Shown: positions 34,439-45,056, numbered from the stretch's first letter. The stretch: DNA of 64,000 bases from Prevotella sp. UBA6994 (GCA_002449845.1 DJXW01000019.1:62001-126000); one strand, 5' to 3'. Notes: generated from the letters alone by a model not told the origin. Made by a program: numbers and translations.

Positions 34439-35683
34439 ATGAAAGAATTTGTTATCTCTGAGGCAAAAGCCGAAACCGCAGTCTTGGTTGGATTGGTCAC
34501 TCAAACGCAGGATGAGGCAAAGACAAAGGAATATCTCGACGAATTGGAATTTCTTGCGGATACGGCTGGAGCCATCACTGTCAAGCGTTTTACGCAAAAA
34601 GTAAATGGTCCCAGTAGTGTTACTTACGTGGGAAAAGGTAAGTTGGACGAAATTCGTAGCTTTATCCAATCGGAGGAAGATGCCGAAAGGGAAATAGGAA
34701 TGGTCATCTTCGACGATGAGTTGTCTGCCAAGCAGATCCGCAACATCGAGGCTGCTTTGAAAGTGAAGATATTGGATAGAACATCGCTTATCCTCGACAT
34801 TTTTGCCATGAGAGCCCAAACTGCCAACGCCAAGACTCAAGTGGAGTTGGCACAATATAGATATATGCTGCCACGATTGCAACGACTATGGACGCACTTG
34901 GAACGACAAGGTGGTGGCTCTGGTTCTGGTGGCGGAAAGGGAAGCGTGGGATTGCGCGGACCTGGTGAGACTCAGTTGGAAATGGACCGTCGTATAATCT
35001 TGCAACGCATCACTTTGCTGAAACAGAGATTGGTGGAGATTGACAAACAAAAGGTTACCCAACGAAAAAACAGGGGACGACTTATTCGCGTGGCTCTCGT
35101 AGGTTATACCAACGTGGGAAAATCTACCATCATGAATATGTTGGCTAAAAGCGAAGTGTTTGCTGAAAACAAACTCTTTGCCACCTTGGACACCACTGTG
35201 CGAAAGGTGGTTATCGAAAACCTTCCTTTTTTGCTGGCTGATACGGTTGGCTTCATTCGTAAGTTGCCTACCGACTTGGTGGATTCCTTTAAATCTACGT
35301 TGGATGAGGTTAGGGAAGCCGACTTACTCTTGCATGTGGTGGATATTTCTCATCCCGACTTTGAGGAACAAATCAATGTGGTGGAACAGACTCTCAAAGA
35401 CTTGGGATGTTCTGACAAACCTTCCATGATTATCTTCAACAAGATAGATAATTACTCTTGGATAGAGAAAGAGGCTGATGACTTGACTCCTCCTACCAAG
35501 GAAAACGTATCGCTTGACGACTTGAAAAAGACATGGATGGCTCGCCTGAATGACAACTGCCTGTTTATCTCTGCCAAGGAGAAACAGAATGTGGACGAGT
35601 TCAGGGATGTGTTATACAAAAAGGTGCGTGAGCTTCACGTACAAAAATATCCTTATAATGATTTTTTATATCCGACAGAATAA
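34439..35683 (+). CDS. hflX: GTPase HflX
   Basis: 414 aa. HflX N-terminal domain (about 1-170: YVGKGKLDEIRSFI, FDDELSAKQIRNIE, DRTSLILDIFAMRAQT), glycine-rich linker (GGGSGSGGGKGS) and the G domain with G1 GYTNVGKST, G3 DTVGFIRKLP and G4 NKID. HflX binds the 50S subunit and rescues or splits stalled ribosomes under stress. The start is an ATG after an A+T-rich leader that follows the 22-nt repeats. The next gene starts 32 nt downstream. Confidence 0.96.
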   Translation: MKEFVISEAKAETAVLVGLVTQTQDEAKTKEYLDELEFLADTAGAITVKRFTQKVNGPSSVTYVGKGKLDEIRSFIQSEEDAEREIGMVIFDDELSAKQIRNIEAALKVKILDRTSLILDIFAMRAQTANAKTQVELAQYRYMLPRLQRLWTHLERQGGGSGSGGGKGSVGLRGPGETQLEMDRRIILQRITLLKQRLVEIDKQKVTQRKNRGRLIRVALVGYTNVGKSTIMNMLAKSEVFAENKLFATLDTTVRKVVIENLPFLLADTVGFIRKLPTDLVDSFKSTLDEVREADLLLHVVDISHPDFEEQINVVEQTLKDLGCSDKPSMIIFNKIDNYSWIEKEADDLTPPTKENVSLDDLKKTWMARLNDNCLFISAKEKQNVDEFRDVLYKKVRELHVQKYPYNDFLYPTE

Positions 35684-35715
35684 ACATTCACAAACATAAA
35701 AAATTTTTTTAAATT

Positions 35716-37569
35716 ATGGATTACAGACAATTAACAGAAGAAGAGATTATCGTATTGGAAAACAACAGTTGTTGGTCTGAAGACTGGACACATGTGAAAG
35801 TGGCAGAACACTTCAAACCAAACTTCTTCCACAGGGTGTTGTTCTATGGCGACATCTGCTTGGGTAATTTCGAGAAGAGTGTAGAGGTAAGCAAGGGATT
35901 TGTGAAGCACTCTGGTATTAACAATGCCACGCTGAGAAACGTAATCGTAGGCGACAACTGCTTGATAGAAAACATCGGAAATTACATCAATAACTATACC
36001 ATTGGCAGCGATTGCTACATATCCAATGTTTGTACACTCGAAACGACGGAAGGTGCTACCTACGGTCAGGGAAACCTTATCTCAGTGCTCAATGAGGTGG
36101 GTGATGGAAACTTGATTTTGTTCAATGACCTGAACAGTCAGTTTGCTGCCTTTATGGTGAACCATTTCGGCAACAAACCTTTGAAGGATGCCATCCGTCG
36201 TCTTATTCATGAGAAGATTCAGCGTACTCTTCCCGATAGGGGAACTATCTACAATAACGTGAAGATTGTAAACACCAAGGAAATCACCAACACCGTGATT
36301 TGCGAGGGTTGTGAAATCAATGGTGCAGCTCGCCTGAGTGATTGCTCCATCATGAGTAGTACCAACAATAGCGTTTACATCGGCACAGGTGTGATTTGCG
36401 AAAATTCCATTATCTCAGATGGTTGTTCTATCATCAATAGCGTGAAGATGCAAAACTGCTTTGTGGGTGAGGCTTGCAAAATCAGCAATGGCTTTACTGC
36501 AGAAGCGAGTGTGTTCTTTGCCAACTCTTATATGTCTAATGGCGAGGCTTGTGCTGCATTCTGTGGACCATTCTCAGCAAGTCACCATAAGAGTTCATTG
36601 TTGATTGGCGGTATGTTCTCGTTCTATAACGCTGGTAGTGCCACCAACTTCTCTAACCATGCCTACAAGATGGGTCCCATGCACTATGGAGTATTGGAGC
36701 GTGGTACGAAAACGGCAAGCGGTGCTTACCTGTTGATGCCCGCTACTATCGGTACGTTCTCTGTTTGTTTCGGCAAACTGATGTATCACCCCGACACACG
36801 CGACTTGCCATTCTCTTATCTCATTGCTTACGGAGATACCATGTACCTCTCGCCAGGACGTAACCTGACGACGGTAGGACTCTATCGTGACATTCGTAAA
36901 TGGCCGAAACGTGACATGAGACCACGCGAGGGACGTAAGAGTATTGTCAACTTCGACTGGTTGAGCCCGTATTCTGTGGGTGAAATCGTGAAGGGAAAAA
37001 AGATACTGGAAAAACTGCGTGCTGCTTCGGGCGATAATGTATCGTCATATAACTACCATGAATATGTGATCAATGCCAGTTCCTTGAAAAAGGGTATCAA
37101 ATATTATGATATTGCCCTGCGTATATATATGGGAGCGGTACTGAAAAGACATGCTTTAGAGGAGCCAACTACCGAGGTTGGTACAGGAGATTGGATAGAC
37201 CTCTCTGGTTTGTTGTTGCCTGAGTCAGAAGAACAGCGATTGATCAAAGATCTGGAGACGGGAAATATCGAGACCATCGAGGAGGTTCTTGAGCGGTTTG
37301 ATGAAATCAATCGCAATTATTCTGAGTATCGCTGGGCATGGACTTATAGATTGATTTGCGATTATTACGGATTAGAAACCATTACCGAAAAAGATGCGGA
37401 GAGGGTTCGTGAGGATTATATCACTGCCCGTCGTGCATGGATTACCGAAATCCGTAAGGATGCTGAAAAGGAATTTGCCTTGGGAGACGTGGAAGAGGAA
37501 GTGCTTGAAAACTTCATCGGTCAGCTCGACAGGGAAGTGGACTTTGAGAACCAAAAATTATATATGTAA
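35716..37569 (+). CDS. DUF4954 protein, left-handed beta-helix acyltransferase-like
   Basis: 617 aa, no signal peptide. The N-terminal ~380 residues contain many hexapeptide-repeat-like turns (NATLRNVIVGDNCLIENIG, NSVYIGTGVICENSIISDGCSI) typical of left-handed beta-helix sugar acyltransferases or nucleotidyltransferase tails. The C-terminal ~220 residues are helical and charged. DUF4954 is conserved in Bacteroidetes, but its reaction is not known; substrate residues cannot be assigned. It ends with TAATG, sharing a base with the start of the M16 peptidase gene, so coupled translation is likely. Confidence 0.85.
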   Translation: MDYRQLTEEEIIVLENNSCWSEDWTHVKVAEHFKPNFFHRVLFYGDICLGNFEKSVEVSKGFVKHSGINNATLRNVIVGDNCLIENIGNYINNYTIGSDCYISNVCTLETTEGATYGQGNLISVLNEVGDGNLILFNDLNSQFAAFMVNHFGNKPLKDAIRRLIHEKIQRTLPDRGTIYNNVKIVNTKEITNTVICEGCEINGAARLSDCSIMSSTNNSVYIGTGVICENSIISDGCSIINSVKMQNCFVGEACKISNGFTAEASVFFANSYMSNGEACAAFCGPFSASHHKSSLLIGGMFSFYNAGSATNFSNHAYKMGPMHYGVLERGTKTASGAYLLMPATIGTFSVCFGKLMYHPDTRDLPFSYLIAYGDTMYLSPGRNLTTVGLYRDIRKWPKRDMRPREGRKSIVNFDWLSPYSVGEIVKGKKILEKLRAASGDNVSSYNYHEYVINASSLKKGIKYYDIALRIYMGAVLKRHALEEPTTEVGTGDWIDLSGLLLPESEEQRLIKDLETGNIETIEEVLERFDEINRNYSEYRWAWTYRLICDYYGLETITEKDAERVREDYITARRAWITEIRKDAEKEFALGDVEEEVLENFIGQLDREVDFENQKLYM

Positions 37570-40478
37570 TGATGTTGATGAAACGATTGATCGTAGTAGC
37601 TTGCTTGGTGGCTACCGCTTTTCATGCCGTCGCACAGAAATATGATTATCAGACGGTAGAAAACGACCCTATGAAGACTCGCATTTACACCTTGGCGAAT
37701 GGCTTGAAGGTGTACTTGTCTGTCAACAAGGAAAAACCACGCATTCAAACGTACATTGCTGTTCGCACGGGTAGTAAGAACGATCCTGCGGAAACAACGG
37801 GCTTGGCACACTACCTGGAACACTTGATGTTTAAGGGTACCAAGCTGTTTGGTACCAACAATCCCGAGGCTGAGGCTCCTTTGTTGGATGATATAATGGC
37901 TCGATATGAGGAATATCGACAGATTACCGATGCTGAATTGCGCCGACAAAAATATCATGAGATAGATAGCGTGTCGCAGTTGGCTGCCCGTTACTTCATT
38001 CCTAACGAATACGACAAGCTCATGGCTGCCATCGGTGCTGAGGGAACCAATGCTTATACAAGCAATGACGTGACGTGTTACACGGAGGATATCCCTTCAA
38101 ACGAGGTGGAAAACTGGGCAAAGATACAAGGTGATCGTTTCCAAAACATGGTGATTCGTGGCTTCCATACGGAGTTGGAAGCTGTGTATGAGGAATACAA
38201 CATTGGTATTGCCCAAGACAACAGGAAACTGTGGGAGGCAATGAGTAAGATGCTTTTTCCCACTCACCCGTATGGCACGCAGACTACCATCGGTACGCAG
38301 GAACACTTGAAGAATCCCAGCATTGTCAACATTAAACGGTACTTCAACAAATGGTATCGTCCCAATAATGTGGCAATATGTATGGCTGGCGATTTGAATC
38401 CTGACGAGACGGTTGCCATCATCGACAAGTATTTCGGACAATGGCAACCTGGGGATGACGTGAGACAACCCGTGTTTCCTGCGTTGACTCCTATCACACA
38501 ACCGCGCGATACTACCGTCATGGGACTGGAGGCTGAGACGCTTTGGATGGGATGGCGTTTTGACCGTGGCAATTCATTGCAATGCGATACGCTTGACGTG
38601 ATAGGGGATATGCTCTCTAATGGAACGGCAGGACTCATCGACCTTGACATCAACCAACAAATGAAGATGTTGGGGGCTTTCGGTGGCAGTGAGAAACTCC
38701 GTGACTATTCTTGTATTATCTTGGGTGGTACACCAAAGGAGGGACAGAGCCTTGAGGAAGTGCGTTCGTTGCTGTTGGCTGAGATAGAGAAGCTGAAGAG
38801 TGGCAACTTCTCCGACGACTTGTTGCCCAGTATTATCAATAATGCCAAGTTGAATTACTTCACCCGATTGGAGAGTAACCAGGCGCGAGCCAACCTCTTC
38901 GTGGATACGTATATCAATGAGATTCCTTGGTCGCAACAGGTGGGATACCTTGACCGTATCTCTGGAATGACCAAGCAACAGATAGTTGACTTCGCCCGTC
39001 GCCATTTCAACAACAACTATGTTTCCGTGTTTAAGAGACAGGGAGAGGATACTACCCTGAAGAAGATAGACAAACCGCAGATAACTCCTATTCCTACCAA
39101 TAGAGACTTGATCAGTCAGTTTGTCAAGGATGTACAGAATAGCAAGGTACAACCTATCCAACCTCGATTCGTAGATTTCAAGAAAGATCTTACCTTTGGA
39201 AAGAACAAACGAGGATTGCCTTATATCTACGTGCAAAATACGGAGAATGGTCGTTTCATGCTTTCGTTCATGTATGAGTTTGGCAATGAGGCTGACCTTC
39301 GTTATCAGTATGCGGCTAATTACCTTGATTACTTGGGTACAAAGAAGTTGACCAATGAGCAAATTAAGCAGAATTTTTATAAGTTGGCTTGCAACTATAA
39401 CATTTCCGTGAATGCCCGCAATATCATGGTGAGTCTGAGAGGCTTGGCAGAAAATATGCCACAGGCTCTTGCCCAGCTCAATGACCTGCTCATGAATGCT
39501 AAGGTTGACCAAGACGCATGGGACCAACTTGTTGCCTTGGTAGAGAAATCACGTGCGGATGCAAAGCACAATCAGTCGAGCAACTTCTCTCGCTTGGTGA
39601 ATTATGGCATTTATGGCGAGTATAATCCTTTACGACATGATTTGAGCATTAGTCAACTTCGTCAGCAAAATCCACAAGAATTGCTCAACTTGCTCAAGAA
39701 TCTTGCACAATATGACCATACCTTATTATATTATGGTCCAGATACGGAGGAATCTCTCTCTGCTACGATTGCCCGTCTCCACAAGACCAAGAAGGTGATG
39801 AAGCCTGTTCCTGAAGGAAAGCATTATGCCATGCAATCTACACCCGTGAATGAGATAGTGATTGCGCCATACGATGCCAAGAATATCTATATGCGCATGA
39901 TTCATAACGAACAACGTACCTGGAATCCTGACGAGGCTGCCGTGAAGGCTCTCTTCAACGAGTACTATGGTGGTGGCATGAATACAATTGTCTTCCAGGA
40001 GTTGCGTGAAGCACGTGGATTGGCTTACAATGCCTATGCTGCATACATGGAGCCAACCTATCAGGATAATCCTGAGTATTTCTTTACGCATATCATCACG
40101 CAAAACGATAAGATGATGGATTGCGTGCGTCAGTTCCATCAAATCTTAGATACCATCCCACAGAGCGAGACGGCTTTCCATATTGCGAAGGATGCACTGA
40201 CCAAGCGTTTGCAAAGTCAGCGTACTACGAAGTTTGGACTGATTAACGCATGGATTTCGGCTAAATGGATGGGCATAGACTATGATGTCAATCGCCGTAT
40301 CTATGAGCAGTTGCCAAACTTGCATTTGAGCGACATTGTTCGCTTCGAGCAGCAGAACATGGCTCACAAGCCTTATCGTTATGTGATATTGGGCGATGAG
40401 AAAGAACTCGACATCAAGAGTCTTGAACAAATAGCTCCTATTAAGAGGCTGTCAACGGAAGATATTTTTGGATATTGA
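37569..40478 (+). CDS. M16 family zinc metallopeptidase (pitrilysin/insulinase-like)
   Basis: 969 aa. Signal peptide MKRLIVVACLVATAFHAVAQ after alternative starts at M1, M2 and M4. The inverted zinc motif HYLEH is at 81-85 (TGLAHYLEHLMFKGT), with the downstream glutamate in ELEAVYEEYN. Two repeats of two M16 subdomains fill the rest, the second inactive (no HxxEH), as is normal in the family. Expected to be a periplasmic protease or peptidase. The upstream DUF4954 stop overlaps its start (TAATG). Fumarase follows after 18 nt on the same strand. Confidence 0.93.
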   Translation: MMLMKRLIVVACLVATAFHAVAQKYDYQTVENDPMKTRIYTLANGLKVYLSVNKEKPRIQTYIAVRTGSKNDPAETTGLAHYLEHLMFKGTKLFGTNNPEAEAPLLDDIMARYEEYRQITDAELRRQKYHEIDSVSQLAARYFIPNEYDKLMAAIGAEGTNAYTSNDVTCYTEDIPSNEVENWAKIQGDRFQNMVIRGFHTELEAVYEEYNIGIAQDNRKLWEAMSKMLFPTHPYGTQTTIGTQEHLKNPSIVNIKRYFNKWYRPNNVAICMAGDLNPDETVAIIDKYFGQWQPGDDVRQPVFPALTPITQPRDTTVMGLEAETLWMGWRFDRGNSLQCDTLDVIGDMLSNGTAGLIDLDINQQMKMLGAFGGSEKLRDYSCIILGGTPKEGQSLEEVRSLLLAEIEKLKSGNFSDDLLPSIINNAKLNYFTRLESNQARANLFVDTYINEIPWSQQVGYLDRISGMTKQQIVDFARRHFNNNYVSVFKRQGEDTTLKKIDKPQITPIPTNRDLISQFVKDVQNSKVQPIQPRFVDFKKDLTFGKNKRGLPYIYVQNTENGRFMLSFMYEFGNEADLRYQYAANYLDYLGTKKLTNEQIKQNFYKLACNYNISVNARNIMVSLRGLAENMPQALAQLNDLLMNAKVDQDAWDQLVALVEKSRADAKHNQSSNFSRLVNYGIYGEYNPLRHDLSISQLRQQNPQELLNLLKNLAQYDHTLLYYGPDTEESLSATIARLHKTKKVMKPVPEGKHYAMQSTPVNEIVIAPYDAKNIYMRMIHNEQRTWNPDEAAVKALFNEYYGGGMNTIVFQELREARGLAYNAYAAYMEPTYQDNPEYFFTHIITQNDKMMDCVRQFHQILDTIPQSETAFHIAKDALTKRLQSQRTTKFGLINAWISAKWMGIDYDVNRRIYEQLPNLHLSDIVRFEQQNMAHKPYRYVILGDEKELDIKSLEQIAPIKRLSTEDIFGY

Positions 40479-40496
40479 TATAAATATAAAAACATT

Positions 40497-42149
40497 ATGG
40501 CTAACAAACCTGACTTTAAGTATGCTCCCATGTTTCAAGTAGGGAAGGATGATACCGAGTATCGACTTCTCACCAAGGAGGGAGTGACAATTAGTGAATT
40601 TGAAGGACACGAGATCGTTAAGGTTTCACCAGAGGCTCTTACGCTTTTGGCTCAACAGGCTTTCCATGACGTGGAGTTTATGTTGCGTCGTGAGCACAAT
40701 CTGCAAGTGGCTGCTATCCTGAACGACCCAGAGGCTTCTGAGAATGATAAGTATGTGGCTCTGCAGTTCTTGCGCAATGCGGAGACGGCTGCAAAGGGCA
40801 TCCTGCCTTTCTGCCAAGATACGGGTACGGCTATCATTCATGGTGAGAAGGGCCAACAGGTATGGACAGGATTTGAGGACGAGGAGGCTCTGTCACGTGG
40901 TGTATATAACACGTTTACTGAGGACAACTTGCGCTATTCGCAGAATGCACCGCTGAACATGTACGATGAGGTGAATACACGTTGCAATCTGCCTGCACAA
41001 ATCGACATTGAGGCGGTAGAAGGTGCTGAATATCGTTTCGTGATGGTGGCTAAGGGTGGAGGCTCTGCCAACAAAACGTATTTCTATCCCATGACAAAGG
41101 CTACCATTCAGAACGAGGGTACGTTGCTGCCATTCTTGGTGGAGAAGATGAAGAGCCTTGGTACGGCGGCTTGTCCTCCTTATCATATCGCATTCGTGAT
41201 TGGTGGAACGTCTGCAGAAAAGAACTTGCTGACGGTGAAACTGGCTTCAATCAAGTATTACGATAATCTGCCTACCACGGGTGATGAGACGGGTCGTGCT
41301 TTCCGTGACATCGACTTGGAGAATAAGTTGCTCGTTGAAGCGCAGAAGATTGGCTTGGGTGCACAGTTTGGTGGCAAGTACTTGGCTCACGACATTCGTG
41401 TCATTCGTCTGCCCAGACATGGTGCTTCTTGTCCCATTGGTATGGGCGTGTCTTGTTCTGCTGACCGTAACATCAAGGCTAAGATTAACCGTGACGGTAT
41501 CTGGTTGGAGAAGATGGATGCTAATCCTACCGAACTGATACCAGAGGAATTGCGTAAGCCAGGAGAAGGTGCGAAGGGTATAGAAATCGACTTGAACCAA
41601 GGTATTGATGCCGTGCGTAAGGAATTGACGAAATATCCCGTGAGCACACGCGTGAGCCTCCGTGGAACCATCATCGTGGCTCGCGACATTGCTCATGCTA
41701 AACTCAAGGCTCGCCTTGACGCAGGTGAGGAAATGCCACAATACTTCAAGGATTATCCCGTGCTCTATGCTGGTCCTGCCAAGACTCCGGAAGGCTATCC
41801 TTGTGGTTCGATGGGACCAACCACAGCCAACCGTATGGATCCATACGTGGATGAGTTCCAAGATCATGGTGCTTCATTGGTGATGATTGCCAAGGGTAAT
41901 CGTTCGCAGGTGGTTACCGATGCTTGTAAGAAGCATGGCGGATTCTATCTCGGTACGATTGGCGGTGTAGCTGCCGTTCTCTCGCAAAGTAGTATCAAGA
42001 GCATTGAGTGTGTGGAATATCCAGAATTGGGTATGGAAGCCATTTGGAAGATTGAGGTAGAAGACTTCCCCGCATTCATCCTCGTGGATGATAAGGGCAA
42101 TGACTTCTTCCAGCAATTAAAGCCTTGGACTCCTTGCTGTAAGAAATAA
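40497..42149 (+). CDS. fumA: Class I (4Fe-4S) fumarate hydratase
   Basis: 550 aa, with alpha and beta domains fused as in FumA/FumB. It interconverts fumarate and malate in the reductive branch to succinate used by Bacteroidales. Cluster cysteines are in [16 protein letters not shown] and [19 protein letters not shown]; the beta-domain block is [15 protein letters not shown]. Cytoplasmic, full length. FumA versus FumB naming is arbitrary here. A strong bidirectional terminator follows. Confidence 0.95.
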   Translation: MANKPDFKYAPMFQVGKDDTEYRLLTKEGVTISEFEGHEIVKVSPEALTLLAQQAFHDVEFMLRREHNLQVAAILNDPEASENDKYVALQFLRNAETAAKGILPFCQDTGTAIIHGEKGQQVWTGFEDEEALSRGVYNTFTEDNLRYSQNAPLNMYDEVNTRCNLPAQIDIEAVEGAEYRFVMVAKGGGSANKTYFYPMTKATIQNEGTLLPFLVEKMKSLGTAACPPYHIAFVIGGTSAEKNLLTVKLASIKYYDNLPTTGDETGRAFRDIDLENKLLVEAQKIGLGAQFGGKYLAHDIRVIRLPRHGASCPIGMGVSCSADRNIKAKINRDGIWLEKMDANPTELIPEELRKPGEGAKGIEIDLNQGIDAVRKELTKYPVSTRVSLRGTIIVARDIAHAKLKARLDAGEEMPQYFKDYPVLYAGPAKTPEGYPCGSMGPTTANRMDPYVDEFQDHGASLVMIAKGNRSQVVTDACKKHGGFYLGTIGGVAAVLSQSSIKSIECVEYPELGMEAIWKIEVEDFPAFILVDDKGNDFFQQLKPWTPCCKK

Positions 42150-42169
42150 GTTTTATAAGTATATTTAAG

Positions 42170-42231
42170 AAGATAGAGGACATTCCCTTTTCTTGGCACT
42201 ACGTTGTCAGAAAATGGATGTCCTCTATCTT
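42170..42231. terminator. Bidirectional terminator between fumarase and GH16-GH43 genes
   Basis: AAGATAGAGGACAT (42170-42183) is the perfect complement of ATGTCCTCTATCTT (42218-42231), followed by TTTTT. The 34-nt loop is unusually large. It serves convergent transcripts. Confidence 0.8.
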
Positions 42232-42238
42232 TTTTATC

Positions 42239-42273
42239 TTCAATTTTCAATTTTCAATTTTCAATCTTCAATC
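42239..42273. repeat. Heptamer array ttcaatt/ttcaatc (5 units)
   Basis: Five uninterrupted heptamers: ttcaatt x3 and ttcaatc x2. The fourth unit contains the stop codon of the GH16-GH43 gene (42261-42263), so the array has written the last residues and stop of that protein. Confidence 0.85.
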
Positions 42274-44042
42274 ATTCTTCCCACAACCAATTTGTCGCCT
42301 GACAAATCCACTTCAAAAAGATGGGGAACACGATGGTAACGACCGTTGATGCTCTTATGGCTATGCACCGACATCATCCATTTGCCATCTAATGTCTTGA
42401 ACAACATACCGTGACCGAAGTTGGGTGGGGTGATGGGCTGAGGTTCTTGTACCCAAGGACCATCGAGCGTGCCACTCTTGCTATATGCCACACCTTGCGT
42501 ATATACATCGTCAACCCAACTGGTCCATATCATGCCTAATCTGCCTGTACCCGTGCGGAAAAGGTATGGACCATCAGTAACCTTATTGGGTTTTGCCACA
42601 CCGTTTTCCACTTCTCTGCTCCACGGAGAGTCAGAAGCCCTGAACAATACCTTTCCTTGTCCAATAGAACCACTGAGGTCGGGTTTCAATTGTATTTTCT
42701 CAATCGTTCCGTTCCAGTTTTGTAGCCATTCGCCGCAATACACCATATAGGGCAATCCGTCCTTATCCACCCAGAATGTACCATCGAGAGTGGGTTGCGT
42801 GGCAGGTAGATAAGTGGCATCTGCCATCGGAACGTATGGACCATCGGGTTTGTCGCTCACGAGGATATGACTTGCCCTACGTGGAATCACGTTACCACGA
42901 ACGGTATCAATCTTGATGCTCTCATTGGTGAATGTGGCAAAATAATAATACTTGCCTTTGTAAGAATGAAGTTCAGCAGCCCAAATCGCAGGACGTTTGC
43001 CCATCCACGAGGCAGTATCATGTTTCACCACGTTATATGGACCCGTCCACATTTTCAAGTCTTTACTTGTATAGAGCCTACCGCCTGTGCCAGTCATGTA
43101 ATACATCTGCGTTGCCGAATCTGCCAAAATGCAAGGGTCACTCAAAACGATAGAGTCGCGAGCCACGGTGCGAATCCTGTTCCATGTCCTTTCTTCTCTC
43201 TGATACACCCTCACATAGTCTATCAAGTATCGCATGGGCATCTGCTTATTGTCAATCTCTCCGCCATTGTCACCGCCCAATGCCAGATTAAGCAAGATGT
43301 ATTGAGGCTTTTGGAAAGGATTTGTATGATTGCCCAACGTTCCGTTTACCGTTTCCTTTAGTGGTATCTCGTTCAGCAGTTCATCATCTAAATAGATACT
43401 GATAGAGCGTGGTGTCCAGTCCATTCTCCAAATATGAAATTTGTCAGCCCATTGACTATCCTTATCCGTGAAGTGAGTAAAGGGAATGCGTTTGCTGTTC
43501 CAGATAGCCTGATAGCGTTTGTCGCTGCCCCAGCAAGCGTTTGCCAAGATATGTGGAACACCATTGATGCGATAATATTCCATCACGTCTATCTCACCGC
43601 ATGAAGGCCATTCCATTCCTTTGCCCAACAGCCATATAGCTGGCCACGCGCCTCCTGCTGTGGGAATCTTGGCTTTCACCTCCATCCTGCCATAAGTAAA
43701 TGAAAAACTTTTCCGTGTAGTGAGTGAGGCAGAGGTATATTCAATGTTTTTCCTGTTCCTTCGCCAGTCTTGTTGTGAAGCGTCTTTCCTGTAGAGAGGA
43801 TTATTTCTCTTCTCGCGTCTTGCTTCTATCACCAAACAACCATCTTGGCAAAAGGCATTATCGCCCTGATACCATTGTACCTCGTGATTTCTTGCAAATC
43901 CCTGTTCTGGTTCCCAAACATCGGAATTATAACTTCCGTCCACATTAAACTCGTCGCTCCAAATAAGCTTCCACCCGTTTTGAGCCAATCCTTTCCCTTG
44001 AAGTGCAAGGGTGAGAAGTGCCAATAAACCTATCCTTTTCAT
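42261..44042 (-). CDS. Secreted bifunctional GH16-GH43 glycoside hydrolase
   Basis: 593 aa. Signal peptide MKRIGLLALLTLALQGKGLA. GH16 domain (about 22-285) with the beta-glucanase/laminarinase motif CGEIDVMEYY, nucleophile E150 and acid/base E155. GH43-like five-bladed propeller (about 298-590) begins at the catalytic-base block VLSDPCILAD and contains GTFWVDKDGLPYMVYCGEW. The place where many GH43 enzymes have the acid in E-G-P reads TDGPYLF. Joint action on a plant or algal beta-glucan with arabinose/xylose-like side groups is plausible but not proven. Its C-terminal codons run into a heptamer repeat. Confidence 0.88.
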   Translation of the reverse strand: MKRIGLLALLTLALQGKGLAQNGWKLIWSDEFNVDGSYNSDVWEPEQGFARNHEVQWYQGDNAFCQDGCLVIEARREKRNNPLYRKDASQQDWRRNRKNIEYTSASLTTRKSFSFTYGRMEVKAKIPTAGGAWPAIWLLGKGMEWPSCGEIDVMEYYRINGVPHILANACWGSDKRYQAIWNSKRIPFTHFTDKDSQWADKFHIWRMDWTPRSISIYLDDELLNEIPLKETVNGTLGNHTNPFQKPQYILLNLALGGDNGGEIDNKQMPMRYLIDYVRVYQREERTWNRIRTVARDSIVLSDPCILADSATQMYYMTGTGGRLYTSKDLKMWTGPYNVVKHDTASWMGKRPAIWAAELHSYKGKYYYFATFTNESIKIDTVRGNVIPRRASHILVSDKPDGPYVPMADATYLPATQPTLDGTFWVDKDGLPYMVYCGEWLQNWNGTIEKIQLKPDLSGSIGQGKVLFRASDSPWSREVENGVAKPNKVTDGPYLFRTGTGRLGMIWTSWVDDVYTQGVAYSKSGTLDGPWVQEPQPITPPNFGHGMLFKTLDGKWMMSVHSHKSINGRYHRVPHLFEVDLSGDKLVVGRMIED

Positions 44043-44210
44043 GTTACTTATCGTTTACATGGCAAAGATACAATTTTTTCATTATATAATATGGATTCCT
44101 TCCTAATTTTTAGGTAAAAGTTAATAGTACAAATTTCGCAAGTAGAAGGAGTACAGGATTAAAAAGTAGTTCAGTAGTCCAGACAAATGATTTTATCTGT
44201 TTGATTCAAC

Positions 44211-44265
44211 AAGAAAGACTATTGTCTTAACTCCTTAACTTCTTAACTCCTTGAAACTCCTGAAC
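44211..44265 (+). repeat. Direct repeat copy A (with extra octamer)
   Basis: AAGAAAGACTATTGTCTT followed by runs of ttaactcc/ttaacttc and ttgaaactcctgaac. It matches copy B (47684-47730) except for one extra 8-nt unit. It continues into heptamers cactcac, ctctcac and ctctaaa up to the radical-SAM gene. Confidence 0.8.
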
Positions 44266-44288
44266 CACTCACCTCTCACCTCTAAAAT

Positions 44289-45056
44289 CTAATACGAAGC
44301 CGTACAAGGTATTCCACACGCCAATACTCTGTCACGAATGCTGTCCAACTCTTCATGCGTGGCTTTTCGTAGATGACTGTCGGGTGTCTCGCGGTCGATG
44401 GTATAAATCATCACTTGTTGGGGCTTGATGTCTTTGACTGTTTCCAACCAAGGCTGCACGTATTGGTCACCCGTGTTATCCACATCTTCCCCTTTCATGA
44501 ACATCGTCTGGATAATCACGTGACCGTTAAATTCCTTCAGATGACGAATAACATCCTCCACGTGATAGTTGCCAGACGTAGGTCTGTCCACCTTATTTAT
44601 ATATATAGGGTCTATGGTATCCAGTTTTTGGATGTTGTTGTCCACCAACAATAATGCATCAAACACCTTTTTCTTATGAATCATCGTGGCGTTGCTCAGC
44701 ACGCTCACCTTGGCGTTAGGACAATACTGGTTTCTCAGACGAATGGTGTCGCTGATGATTTCAGCAAAGTCGGGATGTGCCGTAGGTTCACCGTTGCCGG
44801 CAAACGTCAGTACGTCAGGCAATTTCTCTTGTTCCACCATCAAGGTGAGTTGCTTCTCCAATGCTTTTGCTACCTCTTCTCGGGTAGGGCGGGGCAGATG
44901 TGGACGAAAGTCTTTGTTGAAACCACATTCACAATAGATACAGTCAAACGTGCAAATCTTCCCGTCGGCTGGCATCAAGTTGATACCCAATGAAATTCCT
45001 AATCTCCTACTATGTACGGGACCGAAAATGGGTGATGGATAAATAATAGTACTCAT
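44289..45056 (-). CDS. Radical SAM protein (COG0731-like)
   Basis: 255 aa from the ATG at 45056 (MSTIIYPSPIFGPVHSRRLG); the longer frame to 45173 overlaps the neighbouring AraC gene and starts with implausible residues. Cluster motif CTFDCIYCECG (C-x3-C-x2-C) binds the 4Fe-4S cluster with SAM, followed by the glycine-rich GNGEPTAHPD. The GPVHSRRLGISLGINLMP start is typical of the COG0731 group related to wyosine-forming enzymes; the substrate in bacteria is unknown. It is on the same strand as the AraC gene, about 100 nt downstream. Confidence 0.85.
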   Translation of the reverse strand: MSTIIYPSPIFGPVHSRRLGISLGINLMPADGKICTFDCIYCECGFNKDFRPHLPRPTREEVAKALEKQLTLMVEQEKLPDVLTFAGNGEPTAHPDFAEIISDTIRLRNQYCPNAKVSVLSNATMIHKKKVFDALLLVDNNIQKLDTIDPIYINKVDRPTSGNYHVEDVIRHLKEFNGHVIIQTMFMKGEDVDNTGDQYVQPWLETVKDIKPQQVMIYTIDRETPDSHLRKATHEELDSIRDRVLACGIPCTASY

